Source: Magnetococcales bacterium
GTDB lineage: Bacteria; Pseudomonadota; Magnetococcia; Magnetococcales; Magnetaquicoccaceae
DNA: 40,035 nt
Direction: 5' to 3'
Assembly: GCA_015231295.1 (NCBI GenBank)
Contig: JADGBU010000005.1
Location: 1 to 40,035, forward strand
Both the position numbers and the translations under genes were made by a program. Positions 9,879 through 19,786 of the stretch are shown here, piece after piece. The notes below the pieces were generated by a model. That model was not told where the DNA came from, made no database searches, and saw only the letters and a program-made list of their open reading frames with translations. Each line of letters starts with the position of its first letter. The first letter of the stretch is position 1.

Positions 9879-11414
9879 ATGAGTTCTGCATGGCCCGATC
9901 CGGTGGATCTGACGGATTCACAGCAACAGGCGATCACCGCGATCCAGCGGAATACCACCTATTTGTGGAAATCATTCGTCTCGCTCCCCAAGGAAAAAAA
10001 GAGCTTCATCTGTCCCATTCGTCAAGTCACCTATCAAAAAATTCGCAAAAACCTGAACACCCTCTGTGAAGCGGGCTTCTTCGAGTTCAACCTGATTCAC
10101 GAAAATTCAGGCATCGAAGGCTCGGTCATCAAAGTGGAGGTCTCCGAAATCAATGACGCCTTCCGGGCGATCATCGCGCATCAGTCGGACCCGGCCCACA
10201 AGCCCGCCCCGGAAAGCACCCCCGTCACCCCGTCGAGGCCGCGTCCGCCCTCCTCCACCAAACCGCTGACCGTGCAAAACTCCCCCCGACCGGTGGCTCT
10301 GCCCAAACTCGCCCTGTCCCGTTTCTCCCCGTCCGACCCCGTGGACAAACCGATCGAAGAAGAGACCCCCGCACACAAATCCGGCCCACGACTCTGGATG
10401 ATCGTTTTGGGCATTCTGCTCTCTCTCGAAGCGGCCCGCTGGCTCACCTACGGCACCAGTTCCACCACCTGGATGAGCCAACTCTATCGGCAGACCTTCA
10501 CGGTTGCGAAAACTCCGGACGCACCAAAAACGCCTCCGATCCTGCTGGCCCAACGCCTCCCCCAGACGGAACAGGCCCCCACGCCCTCCAGCACGCCCCC
10601 GGCAGCGCCTTCCAAAAGCGATCCCGTCTCCACCCCCCTTCCGGTTCCGGTCGCCACGCCGCCGCCCACCACCAAGACGATCGAGGCGGCGACCTCGACC
10701 CCCATCGCGCCGACCGCGCCGAACAAAACGACCCCGGGTGAGGTTGCCGCCCCGGCTCCGGCCCCGGCTCCGGCTCCGGCACCAGCCCAGGCGGAGCAAC
10801 CGAGTGCCCCCCCTGCGGCCTCAACGACCGCCCCCACTCCGGATCCAGCCCCCGCCGCCGCGCCGCCTGACGCGGAGGCCGGAAAAGAGGCCACCACACC
10901 CTACCGCCCCGCGACCGCACCGACGCCACCCGCCTCGGAGAGTCCGGAAGCCACCACGCCGACGCCGAACCCGCTTCCGCCTGCGGTGCCGGCTCCGCTC
11001 GCCGTGCCGGGTCCATCACCCATCCCGACCCCGGCCCCCCTGCCGGTCCAGAACGCCTCACGCCGTCTTTACGCGCCGGTCGTCTTTCCCCATCGGAGCA
11101 TTCGTTTTCCCAACGATCCCGAAGAGAGCACCCCGCTCCAGGCCGCTCCGGCCCAATCCACCCGGATCGTGATGGTCGATCTGCCGAAACTCAATCTCCA
11201 CTCCCACCCCTCTTTCCAGGGCACCCGCATCAAGGAGTTGAATCAAGGCGTGAATCTCACCGTCCATTGGGGAGAAAACGGTTGGCTGCAGGTGACGGAT
11301 CCCACCAATACCACCGGTTGGGTGATGGCCTTCGCCACCCGTGACGCCTCCACGCAGCAGAGGATCACCGTGCGCGAAACCTTCGCACCCTCTCCGCCCC
11401 GAACACCACCTTGA
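9879..11414 (+). CDS. Single-pass membrane protein: N-terminal cytoplasmic domain, TM helix, long Pro/Ala-rich linker, C-terminal SH3-like domain
   Basis: TM LWMIVLGILLSLEAARWLTYG; PAPAPAPAPAPAQ linker; C-term RIVMVDLPKLNLHSHPSFQGTRIKELNQGVNLTVHWGENGWLQVTDPTNTTGWV. Confidence 0.7.
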   Translation: MSSAWPDPVDLTDSQQQAITAIQRNTTYLWKSFVSLPKEKKSFICPIRQVTYQKIRKNLNTLCEAGFFEFNLIHENSGIEGSVIKVEVSEINDAFRAIIAHQSDPAHKPAPESTPVTPSRPRPPSSTKPLTVQNSPRPVALPKLALSRFSPSDPVDKPIEEETPAHKSGPRLWMIVLGILLSLEAARWLTYGTSSTTWMSQLYRQTFTVAKTPDAPKTPPILLAQRLPQTEQAPTPSSTPPAAPSKSDPVSTPLPVPVATPPPTTKTIEAATSTPIAPTAPNKTTPGEVAAPAPAPAPAPAPAQAEQPSAPPAASTTAPTPDPAPAAAPPDAEAGKEATTPYRPATAPTPPASESPEATTPTPNPLPPAVPAPLAVPGPSPIPTPAPLPVQNASRRLYAPVVFPHRSIRFPNDPEESTPLQAAPAQSTRIVMVDLPKLNLHSHPSFQGTRIKELNQGVNLTVHWGENGWLQVTDPTNTTGWVMAFATRDASTQQRITVRETFAPSPPRTPP

Positions 11415-11482
11415 CGCCAACCCCGAATCCGTATGACTTTCCCATCTCCCCTTGCCGACATCTCCCGATTGGATCGACGCCG

Positions 11483-12622
11483 ATGAACGCTTCCTGCACC
11501 GAACTGACCGCGCAACTGGTCCGCATTCCTTCGATCACCCCGGTCGATGCGGGATGCCAAACCCTGGTCCGACAACGCCTGGAACAGGCCGGATTCACCG
11601 TGCATCCGTTACGCTTCGGCACCACGGACAATCTCTATGCCCGCTTCGGCAACTCCGGCAAGAATCTCTGTCTGGCCGGACATACCGATGTGGTCTCCCC
11701 CGGGGATGCGACGCAATGGCTCTGCGACCCCTTCTCCGGCACCATCCTCGATGGCATGCTCGTGGGGCGAGGCGTGGCCGACATGAAAGGCGGGGTGGCC
11801 GCCATGATCGTCGCCGCCGAACGCTTTTTGAAGGCCAGGCCCGATTTTCCCCATTCGATCTCCTTTCTGATCACCGGAGATGAAGAGGGAGAGGCCACCG
11901 ACGGCACGGTGAAAGTGTTACAATGGCTGCGGGAACGCGGGGAGAGGCTCGACTTCTGCATGGTCGGAGAGCCGACCAGCGACACCGTGCTCGGGGACCA
12001 ATACAAAAATGGACGCCGTGGCTCGCTCAACGGGGAGATCCGATTTGTGGGGCGTCAGGGACATGTGGCCCATCCCCATCTGGCCAACAATCCGATCCAT
12101 CGCGCCATGCCGGTACTGGCCCGGCTGGCGGCTTTGCGTTTCGATGAAGGCAGCGCCGATTTCCCCCCCTCCTCGCTGCAATTGACCACCATCCACGCCG
12201 GAGACGCCACCACCAACAACGTGATTCCAGGCGTGCTGACGGTTCATTTCAACATTCGCTTCGGCACCGCCAATACCCCGGAAACCTTGGAAAACGCCAT
12301 CCGCGAAGTGTTGAAGAGCGATGGCCACGAACATGAAATGACCGTCGAGGTTTCCGGTTTGCCCTTTCTGACCCGATCCGGTTTGCTGGATCAATGCCTG
12401 ATCGAGGCGACACGGGATGTGTTGGGCATCGCGCCGCGCCCCTCCACCGGAGGCGGCACCTCCGATGCCCGTTTCATCTCCCGGGATTGCCCGCAAACCC
12501 TGGAATTGGGATTGGTCGGCAAGAGCATTCACAAGGTCAACGAATCGGCTCCGGTCGCCGATCTGGAAGCGTTGAGCCAAGTCTATCAACGTCTGATGGA
12601 ACGACTGTTCGACGCGCTCTGA
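11483..12622 (+). CDS. dapE: Succinyl-diaminopimelate desuccinylase
   Basis: LAGHTDVVSPGD, GRGVADMKGGVAAMI, ITGDEEGEATDGT, VGEPTS, STGGGTSDARF motifs; start ATG at 11483. Confidence 0.95.
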   Translation: MNASCTELTAQLVRIPSITPVDAGCQTLVRQRLEQAGFTVHPLRFGTTDNLYARFGNSGKNLCLAGHTDVVSPGDATQWLCDPFSGTILDGMLVGRGVADMKGGVAAMIVAAERFLKARPDFPHSISFLITGDEEGEATDGTVKVLQWLRERGERLDFCMVGEPTSDTVLGDQYKNGRRGSLNGEIRFVGRQGHVAHPHLANNPIHRAMPVLARLAALRFDEGSADFPPSSLQLTTIHAGDATTNNVIPGVLTVHFNIRFGTANTPETLENAIREVLKSDGHEHEMTVEVSGLPFLTRSGLLDQCLIEATRDVLGIAPRPSTGGGTSDARFISRDCPQTLELGLVGKSIHKVNESAPVADLEALSQVYQRLMERLFDAL

Positions 12623-12630
12623 AACCATCG

Positions 12631-12674
12631 AAAAAAAAGAAGGGGTCTGGGGGACTCCTCCCCCAGGGTTTTCA
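12631..12674 (-). terminator. Module A hairpin plus T-tract (minus-strand intrinsic terminator), copy 1
   Basis: Stem CTGGGGGA(CTCC)TCCCCCAG at 12647-12666 with A8 at 12631-12638 (T8 on minus strand), just 3' of cbbO. Confidence 0.7.
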
Positions 12675-12683
12675 TGGTCTGAT

Positions 12684-14792
12684 CTAGGTGGTGATCTTCC
12701 GATAAATCTCCGAAATCTTGAGCGGCAACAGATCGACCGAAGGCAGCACCACAAAACGCGACGGACCGTACAACCGAGGCAAATACGCCTGCGCCTCCTG
12801 ATCGATCGTGATGCAAAACGGATGGATATCCCGCTGTCGGGCTTCGATCAAGGCCTTTCTCGTGTCTTCCAGACTGTATTCCCCCCGGTAGCCGTCATAA
12901 TCTTCCGGCTTGCCATCGGACAAAATGATCAACAGGCGAATCCTGGCCTCCACCGTCTCCAGCAAATGGATCGCGTGTCGAATGAAAACCCCCATGCGGG
13001 TATATTCCATCGGTCGAATGTTGGCGATTCTCCGCTCCACATCGACCGAATAGGCGTCGGTAAACGGCTTGATCCGCATGAACTCGCACCGCTTCCGCGT
13101 CATGCCGGAAAAACCGTAAATCGCATAACGATCCTGCAACACCTCCAAGGCCGTACTCAACAAAACGACGCTGGCACGAATGGCATCGTTGACCCAACCC
13201 TTGGTGGAACCACTCATATCCACCAGAATCAAGGTGGCCACATCCCGCTGCTGACGTTCGATCCGCTGGAAGAGTCGATTGCTCATCTCGCCACCGGATC
13301 TGGCTTCGACCAGGGCTTCCACCAAAGCATCCCAATCGACCTCATCGCCCCGATCCTGTTTCTTCAAACGCTGCTCGCCACCGCGCAACATCTCGAAAGA
13401 ACGACGAATGTGACGCACCAGACCCGCATATCGGGTCAAGGTCTCCTGCACGAAGGGTTCATCCGACGGCGTGACCGGCAACTCCCGCAGCACGCACCAT
13501 CCCTTGCGATAGTCCTGACGATGACAATCCCATTCGTCGTAAAGAAACGCCCCCTCCTCGTGATAGACCCCCTGCCACACCTCCAACTCCGTGTTGGAAG
13601 AGTCCGCATCGAGGTCATAACCGCCGGGTCCGGCGGCTTCCAGATATTCCGGGGGAATCTGACCCAGATCCTGCACGATGTCTCGCACCAGATGTTCCAG
13701 AGATTCCGGCGGGGTCAACGGCTGTCCATCGAGGTTGAAATCGAAGGTGAGGCCATCCGGTTTCGGCTCGAAGGTCAACAGCGACGGATCGGAGAGTCCT
13801 GGCATGGTGATCCGGGCGGGATGTTTGTCCAGCATCTTCCCCACCATGCGACGAAACAGATGACGCTGCTTTTGCAACCGCTGCTGCATGGCGCAATCCA
13901 CCCGTTGCATCATGAGCACCCCCTGATGCCAGGGCGTCTCCGGCCATTCGGAGGCCGCATGGCCCCATTCCAGCCACCGCCATGAGGTTTCCGGCGTGGC
14001 GGAAGCCTCTTCCAGCGCGCGCGAAGCCTCCTGCCACGACGCGGGCCAAGGCGGCGTTCGGGTCAACGCGCCGATATCCCGCCCCAAACCCGGAAATCGC
14101 CGCCGCAACAGAGCCGCCAACCGATGGTTCTCCAGAGTATAATAGAGCGCTCCCGCCCGCTCCGGATCGGGAAACGCACTCAGTCGTTGCGACAACTCGG
14201 GGAAAAAAGTGCCATAGCGGGTCTGGGCCCACAATCCCGCCGCCACACAACGATACAGACGCTCGTTCTGCCGCAGGTCGGGAAAACGGGCCAGCCGACT
14301 GGGTAAAAACAGGGTCTCGGTATCGGTATAGATCTGCTCGCCGATCTCGATCTTGAGGGGGCGACCGCCCAATCCGGTCAACACCTTCTCCAGACAGTGG
14401 ACGATGGTGGCCAGAAACAGGGATCCCGGCTCCGGGGCGCGCTGTTGCGCGAAACTTTGCGGATCTTTCACCACCCGCAAGGCGGCATGCAACCCCTCCT
14501 GATCATAGCGGTCGAACGCGACCCCGAGCCACTGACGCATCCCGGTCATATCGAGCCACTGGGTGGCATCGGGGGCGTGCTGGGCAAACTGAAACGCCAA
14601 TTCCGGATTGGTCCGCGCCAACATCTCCACCCAGGCCAGAATCTGCTCCTGATCGGCGCGGCAACAGCGGGCCAGTTGATGCACCGGCCCGCTACAGGTG
14701 CGACGGGAGGAAAGAGCCGCTTCCAGCAACGCTTCCAGCCGTTCTTCGAGAAAATCGAGAGGCAGAGGGGGGTCTTCCAGCGGAATGGACAT
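12684..14792 (-). CDS. cbbO: VWA-domain protein, CbbO/NorD family
   Basis: C-terminal VWA with MIDAS DMSGSTKGW; overlaps a CbbQ-like gene upstream (TGATG). Confidence 0.82.
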   Translation of the reverse strand: MSIPLEDPPLPLDFLEERLEALLEAALSSRRTCSGPVHQLARCCRADQEQILAWVEMLARTNPELAFQFAQHAPDATQWLDMTGMRQWLGVAFDRYDQEGLHAALRVVKDPQSFAQQRAPEPGSLFLATIVHCLEKVLTGLGGRPLKIEIGEQIYTDTETLFLPSRLARFPDLRQNERLYRCVAAGLWAQTRYGTFFPELSQRLSAFPDPERAGALYYTLENHRLAALLRRRFPGLGRDIGALTRTPPWPASWQEASRALEEASATPETSWRWLEWGHAASEWPETPWHQGVLMMQRVDCAMQQRLQKQRHLFRRMVGKMLDKHPARITMPGLSDPSLLTFEPKPDGLTFDFNLDGQPLTPPESLEHLVRDIVQDLGQIPPEYLEAAGPGGYDLDADSSNTELEVWQGVYHEEGAFLYDEWDCHRQDYRKGWCVLRELPVTPSDEPFVQETLTRYAGLVRHIRRSFEMLRGGEQRLKKQDRGDEVDWDALVEALVEARSGGEMSNRLFQRIERQQRDVATLILVDMSGSTKGWVNDAIRASVVLLSTALEVLQDRYAIYGFSGMTRKRCEFMRIKPFTDAYSVDVERRIANIRPMEYTRMGVFIRHAIHLLETVEARIRLLIILSDGKPEDYDGYRGEYSLEDTRKALIEARQRDIHPFCITIDQEAQAYLPRLYGPSRFVVLPSVDLLPLKISEIYRKITT

Positions 14793-15610
14793 CAGAACAG
14801 CGTGGCACTCAGAGCCTGAACCGCCGTCAGCATCTCCGGATCATCGGTCAGAACCTGCGCGATGGCCGCCGTGCAGGCGGAAGGAGGCATGATCCCACTC
14901 TGGATCAACTTTCCAGCGTGAACCAACAGGCGGGTGCTGGCTCCCTCTTCGAGACCGGAGCCTTTCAGATTGCGGGTGAGACGGGCAAACGTCACCAGCG
15001 CGCGGGCCGTCTCCGGATCGACACCGCTTTCGTGACGCACGATATCGATTTCCACCGCTTCCGGGGGATAGTCGAACTCCAAAGCCACGAAGCGTTGCCG
15101 GGTGCTCTGCTTGAGATCCTTCATCACGCTCTGATAGCCGGGATTGTAGGAGATGATCAGCGAAAATTCCGGCGGGGCCAGCAGCAGTTGTCCGAGCTTT
15201 TCCATCGGCAGAATGCGCCGATCATCCGCCAGAGGATGAATCACCACCGTGGTATCCTTGCGGGCCTCGACGATCTCATCCAGATAACAGAGTCCGCCAC
15301 AGCGCACCGCGCGGGCCAGGGGGCCATCCTCCCACACCGTATTGCCGCCGACGATCAAAAACCGTCCCACCAGATCGGTGGCGGTCATATCCTCGTGACA
15401 GGCGACGGTGATCAGCGGACGACGCAGCCGCCACGCCATGTAATCGACAAAACGACTCTTGCCGCATCCCGTCGGACCCTTGAGCAGAATCGGCAACCGA
15501 TTCCGATAGGCGGCGGTAAACAGCGAAACCTCATCTCCCGTGGCGTGATAATAGGGCTCTTCCTCGATGAAATGGTGTTCGGGCTCGACGATCTTGACGG
15601 ACACACGCAC
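14792..15610 (-). CDS. cbbQ: MoxR-family AAA+ ATPase, CbbQ/NirQ/NorQ type
   Basis: [85 protein letters not shown]. Confidence 0.88.
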   Translation of the reverse strand: MRVSVKIVEPEHHFIEEEPYYHATGDEVSLFTAAYRNRLPILLKGPTGCGKSRFVDYMAWRLRRPLITVACHEDMTATDLVGRFLIVGGNTVWEDGPLARAVRCGGLCYLDEIVEARKDTTVVIHPLADDRRILPMEKLGQLLLAPPEFSLIISYNPGYQSVMKDLKQSTRQRFVALEFDYPPEAVEIDIVRHESGVDPETARALVTFARLTRNLKGSGLEEGASTRLLVHAGKLIQSGIMPPSACTAAIAQVLTDDPEMLTAVQALSATLF

Positions 15611-15630
15611 CTCGTGGAAATAAAAGGAGT

Positions 15631-15651
15631 CCAGGGGCCACAGGCCCCTGG
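15631..15651. repeat. Solo module-B hairpin
   Basis: CCAGGGGCC(ACA)GGCCCCTGG between cbbQ and the FadL-family gene. Confidence 0.6.
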
Positions 15652-15777
15652 CACTCGACAGACCCCGATCGGGTCACCAGATCTGATCACTTTCGCGCCC
15701 GAAGGTCAAACCCTGGCGTGACGAGTCCCCCGGATCCCCTCTTGATTGCCCCGACACGACCGGTCTTGCACGGCGTT

Positions 15778-17058
15778 TCAGAAACGATAGCTCCAGTTCA
15801 ACTCCATTTCATACTGTTTCATATGCAGCGAACCGGTCTGAAACGGGGTATTGGGATTGGTTCCCTCGACCCGTTCGTTCAGGGCATGGCTGGCGGCGAA
15901 ATCGATGCTGCTGCGTTCGGAGATTTTCCGGCTGGCACCGATCGTCACATGTTGGGTGATGGTGGCCGGGGCCAGGGTGTTGAACAACGCCTGTTTGCTC
16001 GGCACCACCTGATTGGCGATGCTGTAGCCGGAACGCAAGGCCCAATCCTCATTCGCCTGCCACTGAAGGCCGGCCTTGTAGATCGTCATGTCGCGCCAAC
16101 CAAACCCCAGGCCGTCATCCGTGCCCAGGGAGATGGTGCCAGGGGTCAGCACCATGTCGTTGCTGTTGCCGACCGACTTGATGTCGCTGAAAAACAGGCG
16201 TTGCATATCCAGCGCGGCGGTCCACTCGGGGGTCGGCTTGTAGGCGACGCCGATCTGAAAGGTCGGCGGAATGTCAAAATCCCCCTGTTCGGCCAGCAAT
16301 CCGGCATACTGGTCGAAGCGGGTCATGTAGAGCCGGCTCTGATAGGAGGAGCCGACCGACAGGGTATCGGTGGCTTGCCAATACCATCCCAGTTTCAGGC
16401 CACCGCCATACGAGTAATCATAGCCATTGTTGGTGACGGCGTTCGGATTGGCGGACAAACCGGCGAACGGTTGCAGTCCCTCGATTTTGATGCGCTGCGC
16501 CGCCAGCACCGGAGCCACGCCGATCGTATGCTCCTTGTTGAGTTGTTTGGCGTAATTGATGCCCACGAACAGTTGCGCCATATCGATGCTGGTCGGGGCG
16601 GTGGTCACGCCCGGCGGGGCGAAGTTGCCGAACACCGCCACATCATATTCGGTATTCATGCCGCCGTTGCCACCGATGCTCACCCCGATGGTGCTGGTGG
16701 CATCCAGGGGACGATTCCAGCCCAGATGGGGAATCAGGAAAAAATCATCCGTTTTTTCGAAGGTTCCCGGGGGAATGAACGGAACGCCCGCCGGCATGGC
16801 CGAAGGGGTATCGGCGGTGAAGCCCCGATCGGGCTTGAACCAGGCGAGTCCCACATCCAGCCGATGACCGACATGGGCCATCAAGGCCGGATTGACGGCG
16901 GTGCCCATGGTATCGGTGGGCAGGGCCACACCGGCACCGGCCATGCCTTTGCTGATGGTTCCGAATCCATAGGTATAATACCCATTGCTGGCCTGTGCGG
17001 AGGTCGCCAAAGCCAACGCGGCCACCAAAGTTCCTGCCCCCACCCACCATACTTTCAT
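15778..17058 (-). CDS. Outer-membrane OMPP1/FadL/TodX-family porin
   Basis: Signal peptide; NGYYTYGFGTISKGMAGAGVALPTDTMGTAVNPALM; C-terminal aromatic ELNWSYRF typical of OM beta-barrels. Confidence 0.88.
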   Translation of the reverse strand: MKVWWVGAGTLVAALALATSAQASNGYYTYGFGTISKGMAGAGVALPTDTMGTAVNPALMAHVGHRLDVGLAWFKPDRGFTADTPSAMPAGVPFIPPGTFEKTDDFFLIPHLGWNRPLDATSTIGVSIGGNGGMNTEYDVAVFGNFAPPGVTTAPTSIDMAQLFVGINYAKQLNKEHTIGVAPVLAAQRIKIEGLQPFAGLSANPNAVTNNGYDYSYGGGLKLGWYWQATDTLSVGSSYQSRLYMTRFDQYAGLLAEQGDFDIPPTFQIGVAYKPTPEWTAALDMQRLFFSDIKSVGNSNDMVLTPGTISLGTDDGLGFGWRDMTIYKAGLQWQANEDWALRSGYSIANQVVPSKQALFNTLAPATITQHVTIGASRKISERSSIDFAASHALNERVEGTNPNTPFQTGSLHMKQYEMELNWSYRF

Positions 17059-17268
17059 TAAAATTCTCCCATTTGTCGTTTCATTGGCTATGGATATCCC
17101 CTGGCTGCATCCAACTGGGGCAGGTTTGCGTTTTTCAGCTGATCTTTATATTTGACCATCGATATTTGCAAAGGTTGCATGTTTTTTTTTTGCGCCGCTT
17201 GATTTTTAAGCGTCGGGGCGCTCCGATTCGGGGATGTCGGCACAGGATCCTGCCGCACGCCATCGATT

Positions 17269-17306
17269 CCATCCTCCTGAAGCCAAGGTCGCCGTCAGGA
17301 GGATGG
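17269..17306. repeat. 12-bp perfect inverted repeat
   Basis: CCATCCTCCTGA (17269-17280) / TCAGGAGGATGG (17295-17306), 14-nt loop, downstream of the DUF3365 gene on the minus strand. Confidence 0.7.
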
Positions 17307-17331
17307 TCCGATTCCGTGCGGTGTGATTCTT

Positions 17332-17898
17332 CTATGGAAGCGTTTTCCGAATGGTGATCGCGCCCCGGATTTCGCCTTCGGAATATCCGGTCGCCTGATC
17401 CTGGGGATAGTGCTGACTCAGAGCCGCCTTGACCTCCGGCGTGATCTGATCCGGTTTCCCGTGGCATCCGAGGCAGAGTGCTTGCACCGGCAGCGCCTTG
17501 ACATAACGATACTCGGAACCGATCCGCTCCCCTTTTTCGAGTTTGGCGGGTGACTCACCGGCGGCGGCGCGCTTGTCGAACGCTTCGAGGGCGGCTTTTT
17601 CCCAGGCATCGGGAGTGGCGCGGGCGTCATTGCGCGCCTTCAGGCTGACCCGCTTGATTTTCCAGCCGCTCTCTTTGGAAATCTCCCCGGCGATTTTCGG
17701 AGCCATCTCCTTGCAGGCGGTGATCGCCCCCTGAAAATCGGATTTGACGATCTCGGCCTGCAAGGTGGCCTGGAGTTTGGGCGGTAACGACATCGCCACC
17801 TTGCGGGCCTCGTCGAGCAGGGGATCCTCGTTGGCCTGAGCCAGAGGCGCGATCCAGGAGGTCATCAGGGCGGCTGCGACAATCAAGAGGGATTTCAT
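17332..17898 (-). CDS. Periplasmic c-type heme protein, DUF3365/Tll0287-like
   Basis: Signal peptide; single CLGCH heme motif; ...PDQITPEVKAALSQHYPQDQATGYSEGEIRGAITI typical of the family. Confidence 0.82.
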   Translation of the reverse strand: MKSLLIVAAALMTSWIAPLAQANEDPLLDEARKVAMSLPPKLQATLQAEIVKSDFQGAITACKEMAPKIAGEISKESGWKIKRVSLKARNDARATPDAWEKAALEAFDKRAAAGESPAKLEKGERIGSEYRYVKALPVQALCLGCHGKPDQITPEVKAALSQHYPQDQATGYSEGEIRGAITIRKTLP

Positions 17899-18018
17899 AT
17901 CCGGTTCCTTATAGGAGTGCAGGAAGGTTGACACGTTCGACACGCGGTTTCGATCACAAAATGTTCTCCATATTTACGGCATTTCAGCAAACCGCGAAAG
18001 CATCTTCTTCAAGGCATG

Positions 18019-19371
<1,353 letters not shown>

Positions 19372-19786
19372 TCAAACCTTAGCCAAAAGTAATTGATTTG
19401 CGTCAAGCACCGCATCGATACAGCTTCGTTTCAGCTTACGAATGGTGTCCTCTTTCGCCTTCGTCTCCCGGTCATTTTCGCCATGACGATCGTCTCCAGC
19501 GCGTCGGATTGACCGGAATCACAGAAATAAACATATTTATTTACAGACAGATACCACATTCACACCTCTCTTGTCTCGTCCCACCACCACCACCGGAGTC
19601 GATCGAAACCGCCCGTTCCCCTGGAAACACGGCATGGACAAACCCGGACACTTCCGGTAGGATACAAAGTTGACATCATACAACCAATCATCCGGATCCA
19701 CTGCCGGGCGAAGCCGCATCGACCACGGCTCGATCGTACCGAAACATCGGCTTGCGCAGGCATCAACGCAAGGTTTTTCCGCACGC

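Noticed and set aside
10742-10800. Tandem GGCTCCGGCCCC DNA repeat as an independent element
   Set aside because: Explained as codons for the (PA)n protein linker.
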